The translations under genes and the position numbers were made by a program. Under the pieces are notes generated by a model. The model saw nothing but the letters and a program-made list of their open reading frames with translations, had not been told where the DNA came from and made no database searches. DNA of 64,000 nt, taken from contig NZ_FOVD01000001.1 of assembly GCF_900115055.1 (NCBI RefSeq), positions 1,488,001-1,552,000 of the forward strand, in the 5' to 3' direction. This document shows, in pieces, positions 8,632-17,906 of this stretch; the first letter of the stretch is position 1, and each line of letters opens with the position of its first letter. Source of the DNA: Chryseobacterium oleae. GTDB taxonomy: Bacteria > Bacteroidota > Bacteroidia > Flavobacteriales > Weeksellaceae.

Positions 8632-8800
8632 TGGTTTTGAGTTGGAGCGTATGAGGGTCGGAGAGTTTTAGAGTATATGAGTTCACAGTTTAGTTGCTGG
8701 TTGACAGTTGCTGGTTTCTAAAATTGTTGTGAAAATTTCATACCTCTGATCTTATGTCTCAAATCTTGATTCTTGGCTCTTGATTCTCAAATCTTGAACC
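8632..8800. repeat. Dispersed intergenic repeat, copy B
   Basis: Begins immediately after the nfu stop: GTTTTGAGTTGGAG, then GTCGGAGAGT, GTTTAGTTGCTGGTTGACAG, GTTGTGAAAA, TTTCATACCTCTGATCT and CTTGATT words. It is the inverted counterpart of copy A (6717-6975). The two copies therefore bracket the carbonic-anhydrase-like and nfu genes as a long inverted repeat. Confidence 0.8.
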
Positions 8801-8835
8801 CCATCAATTGAAATTATAATTAAAAAAAGAAAGTT

Positions 8836-9888
8836 TTGCAGAAAGAATCCCTAAATTCAAAGAAAGGAATTTTATTAGTAAATCTGGGATCGCCAAGATC
8901 CACGGCGGTAAATGATGTAAAGGAATATCTTGACGAATTTTTAATGGATGAAAAGGTCATTGATTACCGTTGGATTTTCCGGGCAATGCTGGTTCAGGGA
9001 GTTATTCTTAAAACAAGACCTGCAAAATCTGCCGAAGCCTATAAAACAGTATGGACAGATGAAGGCTCACCTTTAGTTGTCATCACTGAAAAGATCCAGA
9101 AGAAACTGCAAAAAATAGTGGATGTTCCTGTAGAAATCGGGATGAGATATGCTCAACCCAGTATCGAAGCAGGAATCCAGAAACTGGTAGATCAGGGCGT
9201 TTCAGAGATTGTTTTGTTTCCTCTGTATCCGCAATATGCGATGAGTACTACAGAAACAGTGATTGAAAAAGCAGAGGAAGTCCGTAAAAAGAAATTTCCG
9301 AAAGTAAAAATCAATTATATACAGCCTTTCTATAACAGGGACATTTATATCAACTGTCTGGCAGAAAGTATTAAGGAAAAACTTCCTGAAAACTTTGATG
9401 CTCTACAATTCTCCTATCACGGAGTTCCGGAAAGACATCTTTATAAAACAGATCCGTCAAAGACCTGTAAAATTGATGATGCCAACTGTATCAACAGTCA
9501 GGTGGATACTCACAATGCGTATTGCTACAGACATCAGTGCTATAAAACGACAGAAGCCGTAATAGCCAAGATGGGTCTTCCGAAAGAAAAAACCATTGTT
9601 TCTTTCCAGTCAAGATTGGGAAAAGATAAATGGATAGAACCTTATACGGATGAAACATTAGAAACGATTCCTAAAAAAGGAATAAAAAATCTGGCCGTTG
9701 TGTGTCCTGCTTTCGTATCAGACTGCCTGGAAACTCTGGAAGAAATTTCAGTAGAAGGTAAAGAACAGTTTCAGCATGGAGGCGGAGAAAACTTCCATTA
9801 CATTCCTTGTCTGAATGATGAAGACCGCTGGATCGACGTAGTAAAAATCCTCTGCGAAGAAAAACTGAATGATTTTTATCTGGTTTAA
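8836..9888 (+). CDS. hemH: Ferrochelatase
   Basis: Inserts ferrous iron into protoporphyrin IX, the last step of heme b synthesis. The family motifs are clear: KGILLVNLGSP at the N-terminus, VWTDEGSPL, FSYHGVPERHLYKTDP with the catalytic histidine, SFQSRLGKDKWIEPYT, and CPAFVSDCLETLEEI near residue 290. Length of 350 matches bacterial HemH. The start appears to be TTG at 8836: there is no in-frame ATG before LNSKKGILLVNLG, and the upstream A-rich leader suits initiation there. A cluster of cysteines (CKIDDANC, AYCYRHQC) is visible; its role is unknown here. No transmembrane tail is seen. Confidence 0.93.
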   Translation: MQKESLNSKKGILLVNLGSPRSTAVNDVKEYLDEFLMDEKVIDYRWIFRAMLVQGVILKTRPAKSAEAYKTVWTDEGSPLVVITEKIQKKLQKIVDVPVEIGMRYAQPSIEAGIQKLVDQGVSEIVLFPLYPQYAMSTTETVIEKAEEVRKKKFPKVKINYIQPFYNRDIYINCLAESIKEKLPENFDALQFSYHGVPERHLYKTDPSKTCKIDDANCINSQVDTHNAYCYRHQCYKTTEAVIAKMGLPKEKTIVSFQSRLGKDKWIEPYTDETLETIPKKGIKNLAVVCPAFVSDCLETLEEISVEGKEQFQHGGGENFHYIPCLNDEDRWIDVVKILCEEKLNDFYLV

Positions 9889-9893
9889 AATAT

Positions 9894-9922
9894 AAGGAGC
9901 TGTTTTATACAGTTCCTTTTTT
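9894..9922 (+). terminator. Terminator after hemH
   Basis: AAGGAGCTG pairs with CAGTTCCTT (one G-T pair) across a TTTATA loop and is followed by eight T. Confidence 0.75.
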
Positions 9923-9924
9923 TT

Positions 9925-10200
9925 AATTAAACACAAATATCACAAATGATCTGCACAAATAAACACAATCTTCTGTGATTCAAAAAAATATTATATAACC
10001 ACAAAAGGCACAAAAGTTTTTTAACACTTCAGTTTTTTAAGTTGAAAAGATAATGCATAAGAAGTACACATAAGTTTAAAAAAATTCAAAGAATTTTTGA
10101 TGCAATGGAAAGTATTAAACACGAATTCCACAAATGATTTGCACAAATAAACACAATCATCTGTGTATATCTGTGAAATCTGTGGTTAGAAAAGAAAACA
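9925..10200. repeat. Dispersed repeat of CACAAATGATnTGCACAAATAAACACAATC type
   Basis: The motif CACAAATGATCTGCACAA is followed by ATAAACACAATC. It occurs at about 9933-9975 and again at about 10133-10170 with a continuation ATCTGTGTATATCTGTGAAATCTGTGG. Related ATCTGCGTGAAAT-type words lie at 18900-18990 and weakly at 22710-22750. Between the copies I see nothing coding. Confidence 0.65.
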
Positions 10201-10233
10201 AATAATATCCACAATCATTCGTACAATAAAAAA

Positions 10234-10257
10234 GAGACATCCATAATGAATGTCTCC
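10234..10257 (-). terminator. Terminator after the T9SS plug gene
   Basis: GAGACAT and ATGTCTC form a stem, followed on the reverse strand by a T run. Confidence 0.75.
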
Positions 10258-10284
10258 TACTATTTTAAAAATTTAAATTAAAAA

Positions 10285-11499
10285 TTATTTTCCGATCGGA
10301 GTTCTAAACTCTCCATACCCCATCAGCCCGTCGTAATTACGTCCAAAAGGAGCATAATATAAAAACGCCTGATACAGGTTTTCTGTTTGCCAGAAATTAC
10401 CATTCACCTCCCCGAAGTTCAGTGATCCGTTGCTTTCTTTTGTGGCGAGGATATAGTTGTAGAAACCTTGTTTCAGAAATATTCTGGCTACATATTTTTT
10501 ATTGGCGGCATCGTACTGCATCTGGTTTTCTTTGCTTGGCTTAAAATTATTAAAACCTCCCAGTACATAGATCTCTTTATCCACAGGATCGGAATCAAGA
10601 GAAAAATACACCCAGGAATAATCTCCTTCTCTTTCTGCATTTCTTTCCAATCCCAAATCATTTCTTCTGTAATACCATGCTCCGTTTACGTCAGGCTGAT
10701 ACTGATAATTCAGAGGAAAAGCCCATACCGGATGCAGATACGTCTGATTGATCCCGTCTTTCAATTCCGTAGCTCTCACCATATCTGCGGCCATATTCAT
10801 ATTCTTGTTATCGAAATAATAGAATTCGTTATTACCGGGGAATGTTAAATTCATTTGCTGAAAAAGCAGCTGGTTTCCTAAGGTTGCACTTGGTTTCAAA
10901 CCATTAACGACCACATTCGGATTGTTGTTCTGCATCACATTCAACGTCATTGAATTGACATTAGAGGAAAGATCTCCTGCTTTCGAAGTTGCTTTTACTT
11001 CTACCCTTTGGTTCACATTGGGATTTTTGGCATCTGCGATTCTTGAGATATTCAAAGCGATAGTTGCCGCATCTTCCACCAGATAAAAACGTCTTTTGAA
11101 AAGAGGTTTGTCTGCCGAATCTTTATAAACAATCAGCTCAAAATTTCCTGAGATCTTCGGCTGTATTTTATCATTCGGGAATGTAAGCTTATAATGGGTA
11201 TAAGGCTGCAGCGTGTTGAAAGAATATTGGAACTGATCCAGAAGCCCGTTCAGACTTCCGTTGGCAATTTCTGTAAAAAACAGATTGTCATCATTCCAGT
11301 TTCTGTCATAATGTTTGATCGTGTATCTGTAGATCTCGCTGGCATTGGATAGGTCGTCAAAGCTTAAAACCAGTTGTTCACCGAACTTGATCACAGGTGT
11401 TTCATCGTTCGTCTGCGGATTAAAAAGCTGGATGCTTTGGATATTCTGACCAAAAACCAGTCCGCCCAAAGAGAGTAAAAGTATGCGCAAAGTTTTCAT
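10285..11499 (-). CDS. Type IX secretion system plug protein (DUF5103 family)
   Basis: 404 residues with a cleavable signal peptide, MKTLRILLLSLGGLVFGQ. The body contains the DUF5103 features IQSIQLFNPQ, a YRYTIKHYDRNWN segment, RRFYLVEDA near residue 130, and a C-terminal immunoglobulin-like part with WVYFSLDS and IYVLGGFNNF. In the Flavobacterium johnsoniae T9SS this family binds the periplasmic side of the giant SprA translocon and closes its pore. T9SS secretes gliding and surface proteins in Bacteroidota. The gene is monocistronic, with its own terminator, and diverges from the MBL hydrolase. Confidence 0.88.
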   Translation of the reverse strand: MKTLRILLLSLGGLVFGQNIQSIQLFNPQTNDETPVIKFGEQLVLSFDDLSNASEIYRYTIKHYDRNWNDDNLFFTEIANGSLNGLLDQFQYSFNTLQPYTHYKLTFPNDKIQPKISGNFELIVYKDSADKPLFKRRFYLVEDAATIALNISRIADAKNPNVNQRVEVKATSKAGDLSSNVNSMTLNVMQNNNPNVVVNGLKPSATLGNQLLFQQMNLTFPGNNEFYYFDNKNMNMAADMVRATELKDGINQTYLHPVWAFPLNYQYQPDVNGAWYYRRNDLGLERNAEREGDYSWVYFSLDSDPVDKEIYVLGGFNNFKPSKENQMQYDAANKKYVARIFLKQGFYNYILATKESNGSLNFGEVNGNFWQTENLYQAFLYYAPFGRNYDGLMGYGEFRTPIGK

Positions 11500-11543
11500 T
11501 ATGACGAAGATAACGAAAAATCGGGATTTTCTTAATAATATCG

Positions 11544-11551
11544 TATTTTTG
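11544..11551 (+). promoter_or_regulatory. TATTTTTG -7 box before the MBL hydrolase
   Basis: Perfect TAnnTTTG match, 18 bp before the ATG at 11570. No obvious -33 box. Confidence 0.5.
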
Positions 11552-11569
11552 AAATAAAAAAAATCAGTT

Positions 11570-12208
11570 ATGCTTCAGATTCAGGGCTTCGTTGTCAATT
11601 TTGCCAGTGAAAATACATATATCGTTTACAACGAGAATAAAAACGCCTGGTTAATAGATCCGGGAAATATGAATGAGCAGGAAACCAAAGCGATAGAAAG
11701 CTTTATTTCTGAAAACGGACTGAAGATCGAGAAGATTCTTCTGACGCATGCTCATATTGACCATGTTTTAGGGCTTCAATGGGCTTTTGACACCTTCAAA
11801 GTTCCTGTCCATATGCATCAGGAAGATCAGGATGTACTGGACATGCTTCAGGCCAGCGGAATGAGATTCGGATTCACTGTTGATCCGGTAAAAGCAGACA
11901 TCACTTACATCAATGAAGGCGACGTTCTTGAACTGGATGGAGAACAATTCAAAATCTACCACGTTCCGGGACATTCTCCGGGAAGCGTAGTCTATCATAA
12001 CGACAACCAAAAGTTCATGATCTCCGGCGATGTCCTTTTCGAAGGCAGCATCGGAAGAACTGATCTTTACAAAGGAAACTATGAACAATTAATCGACGGT
12101 ATTACTAACAAACTATTTATTCTGGATGATGAAACTCAGGTGTTCTCAGGCCACGGAAATCCTACGACGATCGGGTTTGAGAAGCAGTATAATCCGTTTT
12201 TTAAGTAG
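11570..12208 (+). CDS. MBL-fold metallohydrolase (glyoxalase II-like)
   Basis: 212 residues with the metallo-beta-lactamase metal-binding pattern in order: THAHIDHVLG (HxHxDH), HVPGHSPGSVVY, SGDVLFEGSIGRTDL with the bridging aspartate, and FSGHGNPTTIGFEK. This short glyoxalase II-like form lacks the C-terminal substrate domain of classical hydroxyacylglutathione hydrolase, so the substrate is probably a thioester other than lactoylglutathione. Cytoplasmic, with no signal peptide. It starts at ATG 11570 and diverges from the T9SS plug gene. Confidence 0.87.
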   Translation: MLQIQGFVVNFASENTYIVYNENKNAWLIDPGNMNEQETKAIESFISENGLKIEKILLTHAHIDHVLGLQWAFDTFKVPVHMHQEDQDVLDMLQASGMRFGFTVDPVKADITYINEGDVLELDGEQFKIYHVPGHSPGSVVYHNDNQKFMISGDVLFEGSIGRTDLYKGNYEQLIDGITNKLFILDDETQVFSGHGNPTTIGFEKQYNPFFK

Positions 12209-12535
12209 ATTTGAGATACGAGTTTTTCAAGTTGGAGAGTTTGGTTGCTGGTTGACAGTTACCAGTTGCTGGTTCGAGCCGCGAAACCCGCATCCCGGAA
12301 ATTTATGAGTGGCTAAAATTCACTTTTCACTTGCGACGCAAAATTCACCATTGACATCATACATGATAATCGTGAATTTTGAATTTTGGATCGTGAATTT
12401 CTAAACATGCAGCTAAGAATTGACCTTTCACTTGCGAAGCAAAATTCACCATTGACATTTTCCAATCTCAGTCTTATGTCTGGCATTAAAAATCTTGATT
12501 CCTGGCTCTTGCCTCTTAGATCTTTCCCATAAAAA
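12209..12535. repeat. Dispersed intergenic repeat, copy C, with internal duplication
   Basis: Carries GTTGGAGAGTTTGGTTGCTGG and GGTTGACAGTTACC as in copy B, then two tandem versions of CACTTGCGAnGCAAAATTCACC (near 12331 and 12430) and CTTGATTCCTGGCTCTTG. The TTGCGAAGCAA core is a small perfect hairpin. No gene is seen in this 330-bp gap. Confidence 0.75.
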
Positions 12536-12536
12536 A

Positions 12537-12574
12537 AATCAAAACCGCCAGAAAATATCCTGACGGTTTTTTTT
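12537..12574. terminator. Terminator of the trehalose operon
   Basis: AAAACCGCCAG and CTGACGGTTTT form a stem with flanking A and T runs. It lies just past the TonB-receptor stop on the reverse strand. Confidence 0.8.
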
Positions 12575-12595
12575 ATGAAGAAAATAAATATAAGT

Positions 12596-15052
12596 TTAAA
12601 AATCCAGTGTGATGGATGCTCTTGCAGCAGCGCCCATGATTGGTCTTGCCATTCTGATATTCGTTCCGGCTGCAGTCTGGGATCTTGGATCTCCTTCTGT
12701 GATTCCAATCGTGTTAAAGATATTCGTTCCGTCTACTGCAAAACGTATTTTTCCTAACTGATAAGACATTCCGGCACCCACTTCAGTGAATGAAGGCAGA
12801 ACATTATCATCCGTATTTCCTTCGTTCTGGAAACGTTTTCCGTAGTAGTTCATGCTTACGTAGGCTCTCCATTCTTTTGTGATATTCACAGCAGGAGAGA
12901 TATTGAAGTAGAACTTAGGCATTCTTCTTACGGTGTTTCCATCGTAGTCAAAGGTAGTTCCGTCTGCATTTTTTCCTACGAAATCTTTGTATTTCGGATT
13001 CTGGATGGTTCCGTTGAAAGTCACTTCAAGAATATTGTTGAACAGTCTGGTGTATCCTTCGATTTCTACCCCGAAGTTCGTTGTGTTGGCGAATTTATTT
13101 TCTGACGTTCCATCTGAGAATACATCCGTAAATGAAAGGTTTTTAAGTGTAGAATAGAAAGGAATAATTCCGATATCGAAAGTACGTGAATAATATTTGT
13201 ATCCCACTTCCAGCTGATTGGTATCAACCGCTTTGATCGCGCTCAGATCTGACATATTATTGTAGTAAGCCTCTTCATTTGGAGATCTGAAACCGTGGGA
13301 GAAACGGGCGTATACTGCATTTCCTTTGTTAAGCTTATAATTCGCAGCCAATGTATAAGATACTTTATTGATATCATAGTTCCAGTAGGTATATTTATTA
13401 CCCAATACCGCCATATTATCATCTGCCGTTGTCGTTGCAAAACTGTGGGTTCCGTCAGTCGTTAAACCGGAATTATTCAGATTCGCAGTTGTTGTATTGA
13501 CTCCATATCCTTTATAGTAATCACGGCTGTAACGCATTCCTGCATTTAGGCTTAAGTCCTCTGTAACATTATAATCAAAATTCAGATACGCATCATTAAG
13601 ACTTCCCTGGATCTGGGAATCTCTGATCAGGAAAGACATATCTTTCACCCCATTGTAAGTCTGGGAATACCCTGTATCTGAGGGACTCATAGACGGATTT
13701 ACGAGGTTTAAAAGCTCAGGTTTGTCTGAAGCAGTTGCTAAAACATTGCTCCAATTCCAGTACTGATGAGATTTCCAGTTTGATTTATAGAAACCTGCCG
13801 TTACACTTCCTTTGTCAAATTTATAATTGAACTGTAAATCATTCACAAAATTATTCATCTGCTTATCAATAGCCCAGAATCCCAATTTCTGGATATACTG
13901 AGGATTCACAATAGCCCCATTGCTCACCAGAGAATACTGATAATTGCTCATTCCCAAACCACCTTCACTGGCTGGTTTAGTGGCATAATCGGAAGCCAGC
14001 TTAGGAGCTCCTGCAGGGAACATTCCCGTGTACTCCATATTGATATTGGTATATCTTGTCTTGTTCAGAACGCTGAAATTATTTCCAAGATCATATTTAA
14101 ATTCTGCACCTACTACATCTACTTTTGGGTGAATTCCGTTTTCAAGATCTCTCTTAAAAAATCCGCCGCCAGCCTGTGGAATATTAAGCTGACTTATTCC
14201 TCTGTAACTGTAGGTTCCGTAGTTGGCATCAAAACCAGGGAATTCCTTAAGTTTGTCTCCGTCCTGTAATAAAGGAATCGGAAGGTAGAATGTATTTCTG
14301 TCGTCCAGTTTTTTGTAGTAGACTTTAGCATATCCTTTATCAAAGACATATTTAAGATTCATTCTGATCTGTCCGCCATTATTGGCTCTGAAACCGGTCT
14401 TTCTGATTCCGTTATCTGTTCTGTAGAATCCGCCGACGTTAAAGAACAATTTATCCTTTACCAAAGCACCGCCTACATTCATATCTGTACGCATCAGCCC
14501 GTAAGTACTGGTCTCAAGCTTAGCCGTTCCTTTAAAATCATTACTTCCTTCTTTGGATATAAAGTTGATCAATCCTCCGGGAGAATTGTTCGCATAAATG
14601 GAACCTGAACCTCCTCTCAGCGCTTCCAGACGGCTCACCGTATTATCTACACGGAAAAAATTATCCGCATTCGCAAACTGAAGTGCTCCGTCTTCAAACA
14701 CAGGAAGTCCGTCTTCCTGAACCTGCACGAATTCATAAGCTCCTGCAGAAGGAATCCCTCTTGCAAAAAGGTTGTTCCCCACTTCACCACCGGAAGTTTC
14801 CACAGCAAATCCCGGAACCCTCTGTAAAAGAGCGGCTGCACTGATAGGATTCTGCTTCTGAATCTCTTTGGCCGTAAACGTAGAGATAGCGGTACTTGAT
14901 TCTATTTTCTTTTTCGGGCCGGAGTTTCCGGTAATAACGATCTGGTCTATGGATGACGTCTTGATGGAATCCTGAGGGGTTTCCTGGGCATACGCATTGT
15001 TAAAGTACAGCGTAGCGGTGGCAGCCATTAAAAATATCGATCTTTTTTTCAT
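12596..15052 (-). CDS. TonB-dependent outer-membrane receptor, putative trehalose/disaccharide uptake
   Basis: 818 residues with the signal peptide MKKRSIFLMAATATLYFNNA. A short region with a TonB-box-like DQIVITGN leads into a plug domain (~residues 50-165; ISAAALLQRVPGF, EALRGGSGSIYANNSPGGLINF) and a 22-strand-type beta barrel ending in ASITLDF with a terminal Phe. It lacks the N-terminal carboxypeptidase-like domain of SusC, and no SusD is nearby, so it is not a classical Sus pair. It is the last gene of a three-gene set with a trehalase and an MFS transporter, which suggests it imports their disaccharide substrate. That is inferred from context. Start is ATG 15052. Confidence 0.85.
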   Translation of the reverse strand: MKKRSIFLMAATATLYFNNAYAQETPQDSIKTSSIDQIVITGNSGPKKKIESSTAISTFTAKEIQKQNPISAAALLQRVPGFAVETSGGEVGNNLFARGIPSAGAYEFVQVQEDGLPVFEDGALQFANADNFFRVDNTVSRLEALRGGSGSIYANNSPGGLINFISKEGSNDFKGTAKLETSTYGLMRTDMNVGGALVKDKLFFNVGGFYRTDNGIRKTGFRANNGGQIRMNLKYVFDKGYAKVYYKKLDDRNTFYLPIPLLQDGDKLKEFPGFDANYGTYSYRGISQLNIPQAGGGFFKRDLENGIHPKVDVVGAEFKYDLGNNFSVLNKTRYTNINMEYTGMFPAGAPKLASDYATKPASEGGLGMSNYQYSLVSNGAIVNPQYIQKLGFWAIDKQMNNFVNDLQFNYKFDKGSVTAGFYKSNWKSHQYWNWSNVLATASDKPELLNLVNPSMSPSDTGYSQTYNGVKDMSFLIRDSQIQGSLNDAYLNFDYNVTEDLSLNAGMRYSRDYYKGYGVNTTTANLNNSGLTTDGTHSFATTTADDNMAVLGNKYTYWNYDINKVSYTLAANYKLNKGNAVYARFSHGFRSPNEEAYYNNMSDLSAIKAVDTNQLEVGYKYYSRTFDIGIIPFYSTLKNLSFTDVFSDGTSENKFANTTNFGVEIEGYTRLFNNILEVTFNGTIQNPKYKDFVGKNADGTTFDYDGNTVRRMPKFYFNISPAVNITKEWRAYVSMNYYGKRFQNEGNTDDNVLPSFTEVGAGMSYQLGKIRFAVDGTNIFNTIGITEGDPRSQTAAGTNIRMARPIMGAAARASITLDF

Positions 15053-15072
15053 AGCAAATGATTTTTATAGAG

Positions 15073-16551
15073 TTAGTTTTGTTTTAATTTGAGATAGACC
15101 CCGTTTGTCCATCCGAATCCGTCCTGATTCGGGTACTCTCCTCCTCCCGCAATGGTTTCAGTGTCTAGCGCGTTGTATTTTTCCATTAATTTTCCGGTGT
15201 TGCTGTAGACCCTTTCCACATTCTTACACCAGTTATTTTTAATTTCCTCAGCCAGTTCATCGAAACCATAATTCTTCATTGCTTTGTAACCTAACCACTG
15301 ATAGGGTGCCCATGCATTGGGAAGATCCCACTGCTGGCCGGTTTTCTTTGTAGTCGTTACAAGACCTCCCTGATAAAGGAATTTATCATTAATATGCTGA
15401 GCAACAGATTCAGCCTGTGCCTCGTCTGCCAGTCCCAAAAATAATGGGTAAAGAGCAGCAATATGTTCAGACGGTGTGTTTTTGTGTTTTTTTAAGTGAT
15501 AATCTTTATAACATTCAGTGTTTTCATCCCAAAAGTAAGTGTTGATCATCTGTCTGCGTCCTGCTGCTCTTTGAGTAAAATAATTTTCTTTTTCTGTCAG
15601 ATTCAGAAGCGCTGAAGATTTGGCCAGTGTTTTCTCCAAATGCCATAGAAGGCTGTTCAGATCCACTTCTGCAATATTCAGTGTTTCTATCGTCTGTATA
15701 TGTTCTCCGTCTGCAAACCATCTGCTGGAAAAATCCCAGCCGGATTCACAGGCACTTCTTATATTTCTGTAAAATTCTTCGCCTGCATTGTCGCTGTCTT
15801 CAATATCGATCAGATAGCTTTCAGGGCGGGGTGCATTTTCTGCGTCATAATAACGGTTCAGAAGATCTCCTTTCTTCGTTTTCACCACTCTTTTCACACT
15901 CGAATTATTCTCCAGCCATTCTTCCCCATTCATCCAGAAAGCATATTCCTTCTCTAAAGTATCGTGATATTGGGTGTATATTTTTTCATCACCATTAGTT
16001 TCAAACAAAAGATCCAGCATCAGCGAAAAATACGGTGGTTGTGAACGGCTCAGGAAATGGGTTCTGCTCGCATTCGGCACAAATCCTACATTCTGAATTA
16101 AATAAGAACAGTTTTCTACAATGTTCTTCATCATTTCCGTTCTCCCCGAAACCTGCAGCCCAAGCATAATGAAATAGCTGTCCCAGTAAAAGAATTCATT
16201 GAAACGCCCTCCCGGTACGATATAAGGCTTCGGAAGTTTCAGTAAGGTTCCTTTTTCTTCATAAGCGGTGCGCGTCAGTTCATCCCAAAGTTTTTCAATA
16301 TGCTGCTCAATCGGCAACTGATTTTCTCTGTGGATAGAAATTTTGGCTCCCAGGAAATCAAAATTCGCCATCACAAAATCTTTCAGATCAAATCCCTGAC
16401 TACCTTTTTTCTTTTCGTATTCCGCATTGATCTCCGAAACAGGAAACATCGGAACGGCATCAGTCATCATCTTCTGGTCTTCAAAGATCTCTGCTCTCTG
16501 TACATCATCAAAAAGAGTCTGGATTTCGTTTATGTAAAGCTGTTTATTCAT
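15073..16551 (-). CDS. Trehalase (GH37), cytoplasmic
   Basis: 492 residues with both trehalase signatures: PGGRFNEFFYWDSYF (around residue 112) and QWDLPNAWAPYQW (around residue 407). The ESGWDFSSRWF segment between them contains the catalytic aspartate, and GGGEYPNQDGFGWTNG at the C-terminus completes the (alpha/alpha)6 barrel. It hydrolyses alpha,alpha-trehalose to two glucose. No signal peptide is present, so it acts in the cytoplasm after uptake by the upstream MFS carrier. The start ATG 16551 lies 2 bp after the transporter stop, so the two are translationally adjacent. Confidence 0.93.
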   Translation of the reverse strand: MNKQLYINEIQTLFDDVQRAEIFEDQKMMTDAVPMFPVSEINAEYEKKKGSQGFDLKDFVMANFDFLGAKISIHRENQLPIEQHIEKLWDELTRTAYEEKGTLLKLPKPYIVPGGRFNEFFYWDSYFIMLGLQVSGRTEMMKNIVENCSYLIQNVGFVPNASRTHFLSRSQPPYFSLMLDLLFETNGDEKIYTQYHDTLEKEYAFWMNGEEWLENNSSVKRVVKTKKGDLLNRYYDAENAPRPESYLIDIEDSDNAGEEFYRNIRSACESGWDFSSRWFADGEHIQTIETLNIAEVDLNSLLWHLEKTLAKSSALLNLTEKENYFTQRAAGRRQMINTYFWDENTECYKDYHLKKHKNTPSEHIAALYPLFLGLADEAQAESVAQHINDKFLYQGGLVTTTKKTGQQWDLPNAWAPYQWLGYKAMKNYGFDELAEEIKNNWCKNVERVYSNTGKLMEKYNALDTETIAGGGEYPNQDGFGWTNGVYLKLKQN

Positions 16552-16553
16552 TA

Positions 16554-17792
16554 TTATTTCTTAGGATTTATTTTTAATTTATTCATGAAAATCGCCGAGA
16601 TGATTAGCAGTGAAAGCGGGATCAGTGATAGATAAAACGCCTGCTGCCCACTGAATTCCTGAAATACAAAACCGGTAATCATAGAACCTATCGTTCCTCC
16701 GATCGCAGAAAAAACCACAATCAGTCCGGCCATCGCACTGTGTAAATATTTTGGAATAGATGCCAGGATCACAGAATTGATACTTGGATAAATCGGTGCC
16801 AGCAAACCTCCCATCAAAGGAAATAAATACACGACAAGCGGAGCATTGAACCAACCTGTTCCTTTATCAATCTGAATATTGTGCGTTAATGGCAGAACCA
16901 GAATAATACTTACCGCAAAACCAATCACGCAAAAGGAAACCACATAGATCCAGCTGAATTTCTTGGAGAAAAAGCCCGATAAAAATCTCCCCAATGCAAA
17001 AGCTCCGGCTAAAACGGCTCCAGCCTGAATACTCATCGACGTTGGAAGTTTTAGAATTTCTTTATAAAAAGTAGGTGTCCATGTCTGGAAACTCTGTTCT
17101 ACCAGTACAAATAAGAAAGCACACAGGAGAAAAAACAATACTTTTTTATAGCTGAATAAACTGATACTGTTTTTCAGATCTCCCAGCAAATCGGTTTTCT
17201 CACTTCTGGCCTCGCTTTCGTTCAGTTTTGAAAAGAATAAAAACAAAAATGATAAAGTAGAAACAGCGCCCAGCACCCAATATACATTCAGCCATTGAGT
17301 CGATTTCGGATTGTGATCATCAATGAACAGGCTGAAAAGTACATTTCCGGCCAATACACCAATCATAAAAAAACCTTCCAGAAAACCCATAAAGCTTGAA
17401 TGTTCCTTATCGGTGTTGGTTACAAGGCCAATAGAAGTAAAAACTGAGATTTTTATTAATGCAAATGAAATTCCCACAATGGCAAATAACAGTTTGAAAA
17501 ACCAGAAGTCATTGGAAAACGGCATCACAAAACACATGCAGCTTACCAGAAAAAGGGCGATAAGCATGGAATTTTTGATCCCTATTTTCGGCAGAAATGA
17601 CGCCAGAATAAATGAACATATGGCAATCGGGAGATCTTTAAATCCTTCCAGAACACTGGCTGAAGATTTTGAGATTCCGAAGTTTTGCTGTACCTGCAGA
17701 ATAACTGTTCCCACGGAATTCAAAAGAATCGCGAAAACAAAATAGTTCAAAAACAGTACAGCTTTAATATTGAAATTTTTCATGGAGATCAT
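16554..17792 (-). CDS. MFS transporter, putative trehalose importer
   Basis: 412 residues, about 12 hydrophobic segments, with the loop and motif arrangement of MFS sugar carriers (for example FLEGFFMIGVLAGNVLF and the GGTIGSMITGFVF stretch in helix 11). It is followed 2 bp later by trehalase and then by the TonB receptor, so inner-membrane uptake of trehalose is the likely role; this is by context. There are two possible starts, ATG 17792 and ATG 17783, three codons apart. The promoter lies in the 114-bp gap shared with the divergent AraC gene. Confidence 0.8.
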   Translation of the reverse strand: MISMKNFNIKAVLFLNYFVFAILLNSVGTVILQVQQNFGISKSSASVLEGFKDLPIAICSFILASFLPKIGIKNSMLIALFLVSCMCFVMPFSNDFWFFKLLFAIVGISFALIKISVFTSIGLVTNTDKEHSSFMGFLEGFFMIGVLAGNVLFSLFIDDHNPKSTQWLNVYWVLGAVSTLSFLFLFFSKLNESEARSEKTDLLGDLKNSISLFSYKKVLFFLLCAFLFVLVEQSFQTWTPTFYKEILKLPTSMSIQAGAVLAGAFALGRFLSGFFSKKFSWIYVVSFCVIGFAVSIILVLPLTHNIQIDKGTGWFNAPLVVYLFPLMGGLLAPIYPSINSVILASIPKYLHSAMAGLIVVFSAIGGTIGSMITGFVFQEFSGQQAFYLSLIPLSLLIISAIFMNKLKINPKK

Positions 17793-17906
17793 TTCTTGTC
17801 GGCTAAGATAGAAGCATTTCGCTTAACATTAATTTAACACAATAAATCAATATTTGAACTATATTAATATAATTAGTATTTTTATTGAATAAATACGATT
17901 AATCAG

